A stretch of 64,000 nt of DNA from Salinicoccus albus DSM 19776 (GTDB lineage: Bacteria > Bacillota > Bacilli > Staphylococcales > Salinicoccaceae): assembly GCF_000385175.1 (NCBI RefSeq), contig NZ_ARQJ01000030.1:1-64000 (forward strand), in the 5' to 3' direction. Positions 17,224-25,836 of the stretch are shown here, piece after piece; positions within the stretch are counted from its first letter, which is position 1; each line of letters starts with the position of its first letter. A model generated the notes under the pieces. That model did no database searches. It saw only the letters and a list, made by a program, of their open reading frames with translations, and was not told the DNA's origin. Made by a program: the position numbers and the translations under genes.

Positions 17224-17258
17224 AAACCGCCCCATCCTTCATCAGGGTGGGGCGGTTT
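17224..17258. terminator. bidirectional terminator between hicB and the aldo/keto reductase
   Basis: AAACCGCCCCA (17224-17234) pairs with TGGGGCGGTTT (17248-17258). A/T-rich flanks suit termination of both convergent genes. Confidence 0.85.
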
Positions 17259-17277
17259 GCTGAACTTCAGTATAATT

Positions 17278-18126
17278 TTAGAAATCTATCTCATCCGGAT
17301 CCATGCCGGAGTAGCCGATGTTTTCCATTGCATCAATTGCCTTCATGTCTTCATCTGTGATTTCAAAATCGAATAGGTGAGTATTTTCTTCAATCCTCTC
17401 AGGTGTGACGGATTTTGGCAGCGGCAGTATATCGTTTTGTAATACATATCTGATGCACAGCTGGGCGACTGTTTTGTCGTATTTTTGTGCAATTTCTTTA
17501 AGTGACTCGTTTTCAAGGAGGCGGCCGGAGCCGATCGGACTCCACGCTTCAACCAGGATGTCATGATTTTTGGAGTAATCGACGACTTCGTCCTGGGTAA
17601 ATCCGGCATGATATTCAATCTGATTCACCATCGGTTTGACTTCTGTCTGAACGAGTGATTCCAGATGATGGATTTTGAAGTTTGAGACACCGATGGCTTT
17701 AATCTTGCCTGCCTGGTACAGCTCGGTCATCGCTTTCCATGTTTCGAGATTGATCTCGTTCCAGTTGTCGTACTGGGCCGCATTTGCTGGGAAATGAATG
17801 AGATAGAGGTCCAGGTAATCGGTCCCCAGTTTTTTCACTGTCTCTTCAAATGCTGCTTTTGTCTCCTCATACCCGCGGTCTGTATTCCACAGCTTGCTGG
17901 TCAGAAACAGATCTTCCCGGTTTACGCCGGACTCTTTGATCGCCTGACCGACACTGCCTTCGTTTCCATAGTCGGCAGCTGTATCAATATGACGATAGCC
18001 GGCTTCGATTGCTTTCTTCACAGAGTTGACGGTCGTTTCGCCGCTGGGTATCTGCCATGTACCAAACCCGACACCCGGGATGCGGGCACCATTATACAAT
18101 TTGAAAGTATCTGTCAATTGATTCAT
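17278..18126 (-). CDS. aldo/keto reductase
   Basis: NADPH-dependent carbonyl reductase of 282 residues (AKR5-like 2,5-diketo-gluconate reductase group). The catalytic tetrad is complete: Asp48, Tyr53, Lys78 and His111, within GYRHIDTAADYGNE, TSKLWNTD and LYLIHFPA. KAIGVSNFKIHHLE and the cofactor segment LPLPKSVTPERIEENTHLF are present. The ATG at 18126 has GAGGG seven bases before it; the longer frame to 18165 lacks one. A dyad ACCATT/AATGGT (18161-18178) overlaps a possible -10 upstream. Substrate unknown; homologues detoxify methylglyoxal and similar aldehydes. Confidence 0.9.
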   Translation of the reverse strand: MNQLTDTFKLYNGARIPGVGFGTWQIPSGETTVNSVKKAIEAGYRHIDTAADYGNEGSVGQAIKESGVNREDLFLTSKLWNTDRGYEETKAAFEETVKKLGTDYLDLYLIHFPANAAQYDNWNEINLETWKAMTELYQAGKIKAIGVSNFKIHHLESLVQTEVKPMVNQIEYHAGFTQDEVVDYSKNHDILVEAWSPIGSGRLLENESLKEIAQKYDKTVAQLCIRYVLQNDILPLPKSVTPERIEENTHLFDFEITDEDMKAIDAMENIGYSGMDPDEIDF

Positions 18127-18262
18127 TATTAAACCCTCGCGTTTCTTTAATCTGGAATATACCATTCATTTTAATGGTCCTTAATGTTTGAGATCATTGA
18201 TGTATACATAATTACTTGAAATTACGATGATAAATGTCAGCAGCATAGAGAAGCAGGGGATG

Positions 18263-18685
18263 TTACTTAACAACCATCACCGGCTTGTTCACGCGCTTGG
18301 CTATTTTATGGGTTACGTGCCCGAGCACATGTTTGATATCCCGTTTTGAACGTCTGTTACTCATGAGAACGAGGTCATAATCGTTGTCGTTGATCTCCTC
18401 AAGCAGCTCATGGATAACGCGGCCTGTCTTGAACCGTGTCGTATAGTTCAACCCCAGTTCTTCCAGCTGGCTTGTGAATGGTTTCATATCATTAATCTTA
18501 TCCTGTTCAATATCAGAGAAAGATGCACCAAGATATTTTTCGGTATCTGCCTGCTCTGCCTCTGTAATCACATTAAAAATGACGATTTCGTAATCTTCGC
18601 TGGCATCTGTCAGTTTTGACAGCTGATCAGGCACATTGGTGAAAGAATTTCCAAAATCATAAGGGACTAAAATTTTCTTATACAT
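18263..18685 (-). CDS. universal stress protein, UspA family
   Basis: A 140-residue single-domain Usp with the expected start MYKKILVPYDFGNS and end NKPVMVVK. The ATP-binding signature G-x2-G-x9-G-S/T is degraded (MSNRRSKRDIKHVLGHVT), so this looks like the UspA type that does not bind ATP. The chosen ATG at 18685 has AAAGGA nine bases before it. A sigma-B-like promoter lies upstream, consistent with general stress induction. Confidence 0.85.
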   Translation of the reverse strand: MYKKILVPYDFGNSFTNVPDQLSKLTDASEDYEIVIFNVITEAEQADTEKYLGASFSDIEQDKINDMKPFTSQLEELGLNYTTRFKTGRVIHELLEEINDNDYDLVLMSNRRSKRDIKHVLGHVTHKIAKRVNKPVMVVK

Positions 18686-18757
18686 CTTCACACATCCTTT
18701 TGCTTGTTCTGTAATTTTGCATTTGCCGCTTACGGACAGTGCCTCTTATTATCTGTC

Positions 18758-18782
18758 TACCCTATTTGTATAGTAACAAACT
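18758..18782 (-). promoter_or_regulatory. possible sigma-B promoter of the usp gene
   Basis: On the minus strand GTTTGT and GGGTAG are separated by 13 bases, close to the general-stress consensus GTTTAA-N12/15-GGGTAT. It lies about 70 bases before the usp start codon. Confidence 0.45.
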
Positions 18783-18883
18783 ATCTATAGAATATCTTAT
18801 TCATTGATTCGTATTTTTCTACATAGAATATTATATTTGATATAAAATATAAATATAAATAAGTAATGGAGAGTGGGATGATT

Positions 18884-19417
18884 ATGGCAAGGGATTCAAA
18901 GAAAATGCTGATGCTGGAAGCGGCAGCGAATATTGTGAATGAACAGGGCAGTGATTCTCTGACACTTGATGCGGTCGCAGAACGTGCAGGGGTGAGCAAA
19001 GGCGGCCTGATCTATCATTTCAAGAATAAGGATGCACTGATCAGGGGGCTGGTTGATCATGCGAACCAGCTGTACCGTGATAATGTCGACAGCTATATCA
19101 AGCATGATGATGCTGACGGCAGATGGCTGCGGGCGTTCATAGAAGCCACGCGGCATAATCGTGTGGTCAATGGGGACATCACCTCAGGCATGATGGCCGC
19201 CCAAGGCATTAACCGTGAATTGCTGACGCCGCTGCAGGAAACATACACCGAATGGCAGGAGAACATTGTAGCCGAGGACATCGATAATGTGGATGCCACA
19301 ATCATCCGCCTGGCAGTGGATGGGCTGTGGCTGTCTGAAATATTCGGCTTGGATGCGATTGATGATGAGATGCGGGAGAAGATATTGAACCGATTAAGCC
19401 AGTATACACAAAGATAA
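18884..19417 (+). CDS. TetR-family regulator, probably of the carnitine operon
   Basis: A 177-residue TetR repressor. The N-terminal HTH reads LTLDAVAERAGVSKGGLIYHFKNKDALIRGL (about 27-57), a textbook TetR motif; the C-terminal half is a divergent ligand pocket. The ATG at 18884 gives MARDSKKMLMLEAAAN; the upstream ATGs at 18866 and 18878 are alternatives, with GGAGAG between. The gene ends 90 bases before the BKACE gene, and a 16-bp TetR-like palindrome sits in the spacer of that operon's promoter. The effector is likely carnitine or a pathway intermediate; this is inferred from position. Confidence 0.82.
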   Translation: MARDSKKMLMLEAAANIVNEQGSDSLTLDAVAERAGVSKGGLIYHFKNKDALIRGLVDHANQLYRDNVDSYIKHDDADGRWLRAFIEATRHNRVVNGDITSGMMAAQGINRELLTPLQETYTEWQENIVAEDIDNVDATIIRLAVDGLWLSEIFGLDAIDDEMREKILNRLSQYTQR

Positions 19418-19436
19418 AAAAGAGAAAACTTAAGCA

Positions 19437-19465
19437 TTGAAAAAATACCGACTAGTTGGTATACT
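19437..19465 (+). promoter_or_regulatory. carnitine operon promoter with TetR-type operator
   Basis: TTGAAA (19437-19442), 17 bases, TATACT (19460-19465). Between them lies TACCGACTAGTTGGTA (19446-19461), a palindrome with one mismatched pair that matches the common TetR-family form ACCNACNNGTNGGT. Repressor bound here would block polymerase, linking the upstream TetR gene to the carnitine genes. Confidence 0.75.
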
Positions 19466-19507
19466 AATTAACGTGTTAAAAATCAGTACCAGTGGAGGTC
19501 GGTCATA

Positions 19508-20398
19508 ATGACAAAGAAAGTAATGCTTACAGCAGCCATCACAGGCGCTGGAGATACGATAGAAAAGAACGAAAATGTACCGGTAACCCCGCAGCAAATC
19601 GCGGATTCTGCCATCGCAGCCGCGAAAGCGGGAGCGACGGTCGCCCACCTGCATGTTCGTGACCCAGAAACAGGCGGTATCAGCCACGATACGGAACTCT
19701 TCCGCGAAGCGGTCAGGCTGATCCGTGATTCCGATCAGGATGTTGTGATCAATCTGACATCAGGCGGCGGCGGGGACTTTATCCCCGATTTAAGTACGCC
19801 TTACCAGGCCGGAGAAGGCTCTGATATGCAGACGCCGCAAGAACGCCATGAAGCCATCGGCACGCTGCTGCCTGAAATGTGCACCCTCGACTGCGGCACT
19901 TACAACATGGGGGACGCAGTTTACCTCAGTCCGACCGACTGGCTGCGCGAACAGGCGAAGCTCGTCAAAGATGCTGGTGTCAAGCCGGAACTTGAATGCT
20001 TTGACACTGGTCACATCAGCTTTGCCAAGCAGCTGATCAAAGAAGACCTGATTGAAGGCGACCCTCTGTTCCAGTTCTGCCTGGGGATTCCGTGGGGCGC
20101 AGAAAATGATCCAGAAACGATTGAATACCTGAAAACGCGCATACCGGAAAATGCCCGCTGGTCCGCATTCGGCATCGGCCGCATGCAGCTGCCGACGGTT
20201 GAAGAAGCGGCCAAACGCGGCGGCAATGTCCGCGTCGGACTGGAAGATAACTTGTATGTATCCAAAGGCGTAAAAGCAACAAACGAAGCATTGGTTGATA
20301 AGGCGGTGGAGATGCTTAAGGCACAGGACATCGAACCGATGACCCCTCAGGAAGCCCGCGAATTCTACAACCTCAGAAATCCAGGAGGAGGCCAATAA
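19508..20398 (+). CDS. beta-keto acid cleavage enzyme (BKACE, DUF849), probable 3-dehydrocarnitine cleavage
   Basis: A 296-residue zinc-dependent TIM barrel. BKACE enzymes condense a beta-keto acid with acetyl-CoA and split it to acetoacetate and a new acyl-CoA. Zinc ligands are in AHLHVRDPETGG (His47, His49), and the catalytic region includes VINLTSGGGGD and RVGLEDNLYVSKG. With L-carnitine dehydrogenase and a thioesterase in the same operon, the substrate is almost certainly 3-dehydrocarnitine, giving betainyl-CoA plus acetoacetate. GGAGG precedes the ATG. The stop overlaps the next start (TAATG). Confidence 0.88.
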   Translation: MTKKVMLTAAITGAGDTIEKNENVPVTPQQIADSAIAAAKAGATVAHLHVRDPETGGISHDTELFREAVRLIRDSDQDVVINLTSGGGGDFIPDLSTPYQAGEGSDMQTPQERHEAIGTLLPEMCTLDCGTYNMGDAVYLSPTDWLREQAKLVKDAGVKPELECFDTGHISFAKQLIKEDLIEGDPLFQFCLGIPWGAENDPETIEYLKTRIPENARWSAFGIGRMQLPTVEEAAKRGGNVRVGLEDNLYVSKGVKATNEALVDKAVEMLKAQDIEPMTPQEAREFYNLRNPGGGQ

Positions 20399-21366
20399 TG
20401 AAATTTGCAATTGTGGGTACCGGCGTGATTGGTTCCGGCTGGATCACACGCATACTGGCACACGGTCATGATGTCATCGCTACTGATATGGCTGAAGGCG
20501 CCTATGAAGCCATGCTTCAGCAGGTGGGGCAGAACTGGACATATGCGGAACAGCTGGGCACAGCACCCGGCGCTTCGATCGACCGGCTGACCTTCGTGCC
20601 GGAACTGCATGAAGCAGTGAAGGATGCAGATGTCATCCAGGAAAACGTACCGGAAGTGGAATCCATCAAAGATCAGGTGCTCCGGGAGATTGACACCTAT
20701 GCGCAGCCGGATGCCCTGGTCGGTTCCAGCACTTCCGGCATCATGCCGTCAGAGCTGCAGCAAAATTTAAAGCATCCGGAACGGTTTGTCGTTGCCCATC
20801 CATTCCATCCGGTGTATATCCTGCCACTGGTTGAGATCGTCCCTGGGCAGTCAACCAGTGAAGAAAATGTAAAAAGGGCGGAAGCTGTTTACGAAAGCAT
20901 CGGCATGGATGTGCTGCATGTGCGTAAAGAGGTCGAAGGGCACATTGCCGACCGGCTGATGGAAGCGTTGTGGAGAGAAGCGCTGCACATCGTCAATGAC
21001 GGCATCGCTACGACCGAGGAAGTGGATAAGGCATTCACCCACGGCGCCGGGCTGCGCTATGCCCAGCACGGTCCGTTCATGACCTTCCACCTTGCCGGCG
21101 GAGAAGGCGGCATGCGCCACATGCTGAAACAATTCGGCCCGGCACTCAAAAAACCATGGACGAAACTGGAAGCACCGGAACTCACCCAGGACCTGTATGA
21201 CAGCGTCGTCACTGGCTGTGAGTCCGCTTCAGACGCTTATACCATGTCAGAACTTGACCAGAACCGCAACGAATTTCTCGTGAAAGTTAAACAGCTGGCC
21301 GAAGAATACTGGCCGGCAGAAACCGAAGCCATGCGTAAAAACAGAAAGGTGGCCAGTCATGACTGA
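20398..21366 (+). CDS. lcdH: L-carnitine dehydrogenase
   Basis: NAD-dependent oxidation of L-carnitine to 3-dehydrocarnitine. A 322-residue protein of the 3-hydroxyacyl-CoA dehydrogenase superfamily: Rossmann motif VGTGVIGSGW (6-15), ENVPEVESIK, SSTSGIMPSEL, AHPFHPVYILPLVE with the catalytic His, and the C-terminal helical domain with HGAGLRYAQHGPFMTFHLAGG, typical of carnitine dehydrogenases. GGAGG is eight bases before the ATG. It is coupled to the flanking genes by overlaps of one and eight bases. Confidence 0.88.
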   Translation: MKFAIVGTGVIGSGWITRILAHGHDVIATDMAEGAYEAMLQQVGQNWTYAEQLGTAPGASIDRLTFVPELHEAVKDADVIQENVPEVESIKDQVLREIDTYAQPDALVGSSTSGIMPSELQQNLKHPERFVVAHPFHPVYILPLVEIVPGQSTSEENVKRAEAVYESIGMDVLHVRKEVEGHIADRLMEALWREALHIVNDGIATTEEVDKAFTHGAGLRYAQHGPFMTFHLAGGEGGMRHMLKQFGPALKKPWTKLEAPELTQDLYDSVVTGCESASDAYTMSELDQNRNEFLVKVKQLAEEYWPAETEAMRKNRKVASHD

Positions 21367-21829
21367 AAAATCATACGAATACCAAGTTCATGTGCCAGAA
21401 TCCTGGGTGGACCATAACGGCCATATGAATGATGCAGAGTACAACCGTGCTTTCAGTGATGCAGGGGCGGCCTGGATCGATCATCTGGGGCTGACCGAGA
21501 CGGAAATCAAGTCTTCGTCCTATACGATATTCACACTGGAAAGCCATATTGTTTATCTGAAAGAAGTGTTTGCCGGGGAAAATATAACGATTCAGGTGTA
21601 CTTATACGATTATGATGCCAAACGAGTGCACATTTTCATGAACCTGTTTAATGAAGCCGGTGACCGTTGTGCGGCAAATGAAGTCATGCTGATGGGCATG
21701 AGTACCGATTCCGGGCGTCCGGCACCGTTCCCCGAATTTTTGGCTGAAGCAGTCCAGACCTATTATGACACTCAGGATAATGAAGTTGAGCTGAAAGAGC
21801 TGGGGCGTACCATCGGCATACGGAGATAG
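21359..21829 (+). CDS. hotdog-fold thioesterase, probable betainyl-CoA thioesterase
   Basis: A 156-residue 4-hydroxybenzoyl-CoA thioesterase-like protein: SWVDHNGHMNDAEYNRAFSDAG near 15-36 holds the active-site Asp and the hotdog helix. It would hydrolyse betainyl-CoA to glycine betaine and CoA, the last step of the route begun by the two upstream genes. The start lies inside the dehydrogenase gene (8-base overlap) behind AAAGGTGG. Specific activity is inferred from context; the family is clear from sequence. Confidence 0.83.
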   Translation: MTEKSYEYQVHVPESWVDHNGHMNDAEYNRAFSDAGAAWIDHLGLTETEIKSSSYTIFTLESHIVYLKEVFAGENITIQVYLYDYDAKRVHIFMNLFNEAGDRCAANEVMLMGMSTDSGRPAPFPEFLAEAVQTYYDTQDNEVELKELGRTIGIRR

Positions 21830-21927
21830 TGAATCATCAGTCCCTCAGAGCGGAAATGAACCAGCTTAAGGCATTACCGCCATAACGTTTCGAAAATAAA
21901 TCATAATAAAATGTTAGGAGTTATAAA

Positions 21928-22815
21928 GTGAAGAAAATACTTTTTATGCTAGGAATCTTTGTTATGTCAGTCGTCATGTACGCCTGTTCATCAAATGATG
22001 AATCAGAAAATACAGCTGAGGGGAACAATGAGGACAAACCAACATTAAATTTGGGTGTCACCAATTGGACAAGCACCGTTCCGCCAACGAAAATAGCTGG
22101 GAAAATCCTAGAAGATATGGGTTATAACATCGAAGAAACAAATGCCGATGCCGGCAGTATTTATACAGGGATGTCAGAAGGCGATGTCGATGTATTTATG
22201 GATTCATGGTTTCCGGCACAAAGGCAATATATCGAGGAGTATTCTGATTCAATAGAAAGTATTTCTGTCAGTTACGATAATGCAAATTCCGGAATGGTTG
22301 TTCCAGCGTATATGGAAGATATCAACGATGTTGAAGATTTACAAGGCAACGAAGATTTAGTCAATAATGAAATGTTTGCAATTGGTGAAGGCGATCCGGC
22401 AATGCAGGACATGGAACAAGTGATCGATTTTTATGATCTGGACATTGAAATGGTCAATTCCTCAGAAGGTGCGATGCTGGCAGCTGCTGAAGCAGAAATG
22501 GAAGAGGAAAATCCAGTGTTGTTTTACGGATGGCGCCCGCATTCAATGTTTGAGAATTACGATTTAAAAATACTGTCAAATGAAGCAGCTACAGAAGCAG
22601 AAGGACTGTTTGATTCCAGTTCGATTAATGTGATAGCCAACAAGGGATTGGAAGAAAAGGCACCCGAAGCATTCCAGTTTTTAAGCAACTGGAGTATATC
22701 CGTGGAAGAGATGGAAAAAATGATAGCAGAAATTGACGGTGGCGCAGATCCTGATGAAATTGCAGAAGAATGGATTGCTAACAACCAGGATAAGATTGAG
22801 GAAATGAAAAATTAG
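21928..22815 (+). CDS. glycine betaine/carnitine ABC-type substrate-binding lipoprotein
   Basis: A 295-residue OpuAC/ProX-type binding protein. The signal peptide ends at a YAC lipobox (Cys20). The aromatic-cage pattern of quaternary-amine binders is visible in GVTNWTS, MDSWFPAQ and FYGWRPHSMF. The start is GTG at 21928 with AGGAG eight bases upstream. It follows the carnitine operon after 98 bases without a clear terminator, so co-transcription is possible. No ABC permease or ATPase gene is adjacent; it would have to serve a transporter encoded elsewhere, or import carnitine for this pathway. Confidence 0.87.
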   Translation: MKKILFMLGIFVMSVVMYACSSNDESENTAEGNNEDKPTLNLGVTNWTSTVPPTKIAGKILEDMGYNIEETNADAGSIYTGMSEGDVDVFMDSWFPAQRQYIEEYSDSIESISVSYDNANSGMVVPAYMEDINDVEDLQGNEDLVNNEMFAIGEGDPAMQDMEQVIDFYDLDIEMVNSSEGAMLAAAEAEMEEENPVLFYGWRPHSMFENYDLKILSNEAATEAEGLFDSSSINVIANKGLEEKAPEAFQFLSNWSISVEEMEKMIAEIDGGADPDEIAEEWIANNQDKIEEMKN

Positions 22816-22909
22816 GTGACTGTCACCCCGTGAATAAAGCATATTTTATCGATCATCCCATCATTAAACGTTTCAGTTCAGACCGAGAGGCAGAGAGGAC
22901 CATGAAATT

Positions 22910-24610
22910 ATGAAAATAGCTGACCACCAAGTCCTGTGGAGAGAACTTACCGAGGGGACGGCAGCCAAAGGCTTAACAGCGAATGATCAATTCGCTGCCC
23001 CCGAGAACGCTCAAGCACCTTCAACAGGATTTGAGGGTACGTTGAATCTTGAGGGTACACAAATGGGTATGAACCCAAAACCCGATACGACCAGCGTACA
23101 TGGTAAAGATATCACCTTTTTCCCAGACGTGGCTTTAGAGTTTTTCACGGTAGATGACAAATATCTCGTTCCTGCCACTCAGGAAGTCATTCCAAATGGC
23201 ACGTTGAAGGATACACGGAGCTATTGGGATATCATTGTGCAGCCCGGACGTGTATGGCGTAATGCTGACCAGGATAATGGCTGGAATCGTGCGTCTTTTC
23301 CATTTTCGCTCGTCAATCGTTTAGAAGGCGAAACACATATTGGAATCGCTATGTTTCTTTACCAAGAAGATCGTGTCTCACATGTTCGATTTCAGATCGT
23401 TGCCCAGACAGGCCCTTTTGATGTATCGGGCTACTTCAACGCCTGGGGGGTTACAAAGGCATCATATACGCCCGGTGGAATCGAGGATGTGGAAAATCAT
23501 AAAAATGTTTATCGCCGTCACCTCGACAATCGCTTTCCAACCGCACCGCTCAACGATTTAAAGCAAAAGGTCGGGGCACACCATTTAGCGGCGTTTAACG
23601 GGGCTGCAGATATAACGGAAGAAAAGAATGTGCTCCAGACCGGTCTGCTTTATGAAGGGGTGCTCTATCGATCGCCCTGTCATTTCGCTGGCGGCCCCTT
23701 TCCCTATAGCGATAACATTCGTTATGGCGTTTGGTCAGTGACAAAAACAGCGATGATGAACGCTGCAATGTTACGTTTAGCTCAGAAGTATGGACGCGGC
23801 CTGCTTGATGAGAAGATTGCCGGCTATATACAATTACCGGGATCTCACTCAGAGTGGAATGATGTCACTTATCTGGATATGGCGAACATGGCTTCAGGAC
23901 GCGGTGCCACCGTTGAAGATCCAACATGTTATTTGTGTGATTATCAACGGTGGTATTTAGCACGATCAAAGAATGAAAAAGTTGAGCAATCATTAGACTA
24001 TCCGCGGGTATGGACGCCTGGAACGAAGTACAACTATCGTGATCAGGACGCGTTCCTCCTCGGTGTTGCGCTGGAAGCCTATCTCCAGCGTAAGGAAGGG
24101 GAGAATGCCACTTTGGGGGAGATGCTCAAGCACGAAGTGTACGAACCCATTGGTATTTACTATGCGCCGGTAAATCACACAGTTGAGACTGATGGTTCAT
24201 CCGGCCATCCCAGGATGGATTTTGGTTATCATGCGACACTGGACGACTTGGCTAAACTCGCTTTACTCTATGAAAGCGGCGGTAATTGGAATGGCAGCCA
24301 GATACTGCATCGTGGTCTGGTGGAAAGCATATTGCCAAAACAAGATCCGCCCGCCCGAGCGCTTTCCAAGGAAGTGACGAATGCTTATGGGTCCAAATAT
24401 TATGCAATGAACTGGCACATTGAGGCTTACCGCTTACGAGATGGAAGCAAGCGCTATCTGCCGAACATGAGAGGATATGGAGGCAACCTCGTCACACTTA
24501 TGCCCGGTCATATGGTCGGATTGCGGATATCAAATGCCTTAATCACTTCGGATACAAGTGAATTTGACTCTACGGTGCCTCAGGCGAAAGTGTGGGAGCA
24601 GATTAGATAA
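22910..24610 (+). CDS. serine hydrolase, class C beta-lactamase/esterase family, with an extra N-terminal domain
   Basis: A 566-residue protein without a signal peptide. Residues about 240-560 are a beta-lactamase-like serine hydrolase: the nucleophile motif SVTK at 276-279 is intact, and the second motif area reads PGTKYNYRDQDAFLLG, where the usual Tyr-Ser-Asn is replaced by Tyr-Arg-Asp. The first 220 residues form a domain I do not recognise (rich in WDIIVQPGRVWRNAD-like segments). It lies just behind the betaine-binding protein and may cleave an ester or amide of a related compound such as an acylcarnitine; that is speculation. Ends before a strong terminator. Confidence 0.7.
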   Translation: MKIADHQVLWRELTEGTAAKGLTANDQFAAPENAQAPSTGFEGTLNLEGTQMGMNPKPDTTSVHGKDITFFPDVALEFFTVDDKYLVPATQEVIPNGTLKDTRSYWDIIVQPGRVWRNADQDNGWNRASFPFSLVNRLEGETHIGIAMFLYQEDRVSHVRFQIVAQTGPFDVSGYFNAWGVTKASYTPGGIEDVENHKNVYRRHLDNRFPTAPLNDLKQKVGAHHLAAFNGAADITEEKNVLQTGLLYEGVLYRSPCHFAGGPFPYSDNIRYGVWSVTKTAMMNAAMLRLAQKYGRGLLDEKIAGYIQLPGSHSEWNDVTYLDMANMASGRGATVEDPTCYLCDYQRWYLARSKNEKVEQSLDYPRVWTPGTKYNYRDQDAFLLGVALEAYLQRKEGENATLGEMLKHEVYEPIGIYYAPVNHTVETDGSSGHPRMDFGYHATLDDLAKLALLYESGGNWNGSQILHRGLVESILPKQDPPARALSKEVTNAYGSKYYAMNWHIEAYRLRDGSKRYLPNMRGYGGNLVTLMPGHMVGLRISNALITSDTSEFDSTVPQAKVWEQIR

Positions 24611-24643
24611 TCGGGAGATAAGCAGCAATTAGCGTGACTTTTA

Positions 24644-24660
24644 CACCTATAATATAGGTG
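24644..24660. repeat. perfect 17-base palindrome in a convergent gap
   Basis: CACCTATA-A-TATAGGTG lies 34 bases after the serine hydrolase gene and just before the long terminator. It is too A/T-rich and lacks a T-run for a terminator; a protein site is possible. Confidence 0.4.
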
Positions 24661-24673
24661 AGACAAGTAGTTC

Positions 24674-24728
24674 AAAATGACTTCACCGCCTCCCATGTCA
24701 CTTATCTGGGAGGCGGTGAAGTCATTTT
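24674..24728. terminator. long bidirectional terminator
   Basis: Perfect 22-bp arms (24674-24695 and 24707-24728) with an 11-base loop, A-run on one side and T-run on the other. It ends both the rightward serine hydrolase transcript and the leftward YkvI operon. Confidence 0.92.
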
Positions 24729-24783
24729 TGGAGTGCCTGCTTTGCTGGTATCTGTCAAAGTATATATTAAAGCCCGTTATACA

Positions 24784-25821
24784 TTACTTTCTCAGCCACG
24801 CGATCACTGCCAGTATTATTAATGCAAAACCCAGGTAGCCCATTACCGAGTACACTTGATTGACCAGCGCCGTAAATCCGACGAGGCTGGCTACAAAGCC
24901 AATTACACCAATAATGGCAATAGCTGGCTTGAACGACCCGTGCTCAGGTGCGATGAACCTCACTGTGAAGGCGTAAAACATGCCGACGGCTGTATTATAC
25001 ATCATACCGAGCAGCGCAACACCTGTGAGTATGCCGACTGCCGGATGGATTTGATTGGCAAGTGCAAGTGTCGGCATATCAACGCCTGCAACGACATCTA
25101 TTTTAACAAACATGGCGATATTTATCAGGATAATGAGGGCGCCAAGCATGACACCGCCCATAATACCACCCAGACCTGCGACTTTCTGATCCTTGACTGA
25201 TCCGCCCATGACAATCAGCAGTGCCGCACCGGCTGTCAGGTTATACGATACATACAGAAGGGCGCCCATGATGAAGTTTGGAGATGCCGATATTTGTTCA
25301 TTGGCGATTGTGTCTGCTTCACTGAATGTAATATCCATTGTGAAGATGGAAAAGACCAATATGATAAATATGATTGTGATTAAGTATGGTGTAATGGATG
25401 CGATGATACTGATGATTTTTTGAGCATTGAGCAGCAGGGTGAAGATGGTGACAATGACCATGATGATACTGCCGATTCCCGCATCAATCCCGAATAATTG
25501 CTCAAATGTTGAACCAGCCCCAGCGAACATGACGACAGCGACACCGAACAGGAAGAAGGTGATGATGACATCAAGGATGGGACCGATGTATCTGCCGCCG
25601 ATGTGATAAATGACATTCTTATGGGATACGGACTGTAGTCTGCTGCCCAGCTGGGCGAATGTATATCCCAGAAAGACGAAGAGCAGGGTGGCCAGAATCC
25701 CGCCCAGCGTTCCCCAGATGCCGAAACTGGTGAAATACTGCATCACTTCCTGTCCGGAGGCGAAGCCGGCGCCAACAATGAGTCCGACAAACGCACTGCC
25801 GATTCGAAAACTTTTTTTCAT
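24784..25821 (-). CDS. YkvI-type membrane protein, putative amino-acid permease
   Basis: A 345-residue integral membrane protein with about ten hydrophobic helices. The start MKKSFRIGSAFVGLIVGAGFASGQEVMQYF is characteristic of the YkvI family, whose GAGFASGQE unwound-helix motif recalls LeuT-fold transporters. It is the third gene of an operon with N-succinylamino acid racemase and a GNAT acyltransferase, 15 bases after the racemase stop. A role in moving the amino acids handled by that pathway is inferred. No biochemical function is established for the family as far as I know. Confidence 0.78.
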   Translation of the reverse strand: MKKSFRIGSAFVGLIVGAGFASGQEVMQYFTSFGIWGTLGGILATLLFVFLGYTFAQLGSRLQSVSHKNVIYHIGGRYIGPILDVIITFFLFGVAVVMFAGAGSTFEQLFGIDAGIGSIIMVIVTIFTLLLNAQKIISIIASITPYLITIIFIILVFSIFTMDITFSEADTIANEQISASPNFIMGALLYVSYNLTAGAALLIVMGGSVKDQKVAGLGGIMGGVMLGALIILINIAMFVKIDVVAGVDMPTLALANQIHPAVGILTGVALLGMMYNTAVGMFYAFTVRFIAPEHGSFKPAIAIIGVIGFVASLVGFTALVNQVYSVMGYLGFALIILAVIAWLRK

Positions 25822-25836
25822 ATATTTTTCACCCTG

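Noticed and set aside
19790-20410. 206-codon minus-strand frame opposite the BKACE gene
   Set aside because: Shadow frame of a strongly recognisable enzyme, with no ribosome binding site and no family match that I can see.
22815-22827. Palindrome GGTGAC-T-GTCACC after the betaine-binding protein gene
   Set aside because: Only six base pairs, no T-run and no promoter at this point; too little to support a terminator or operator.
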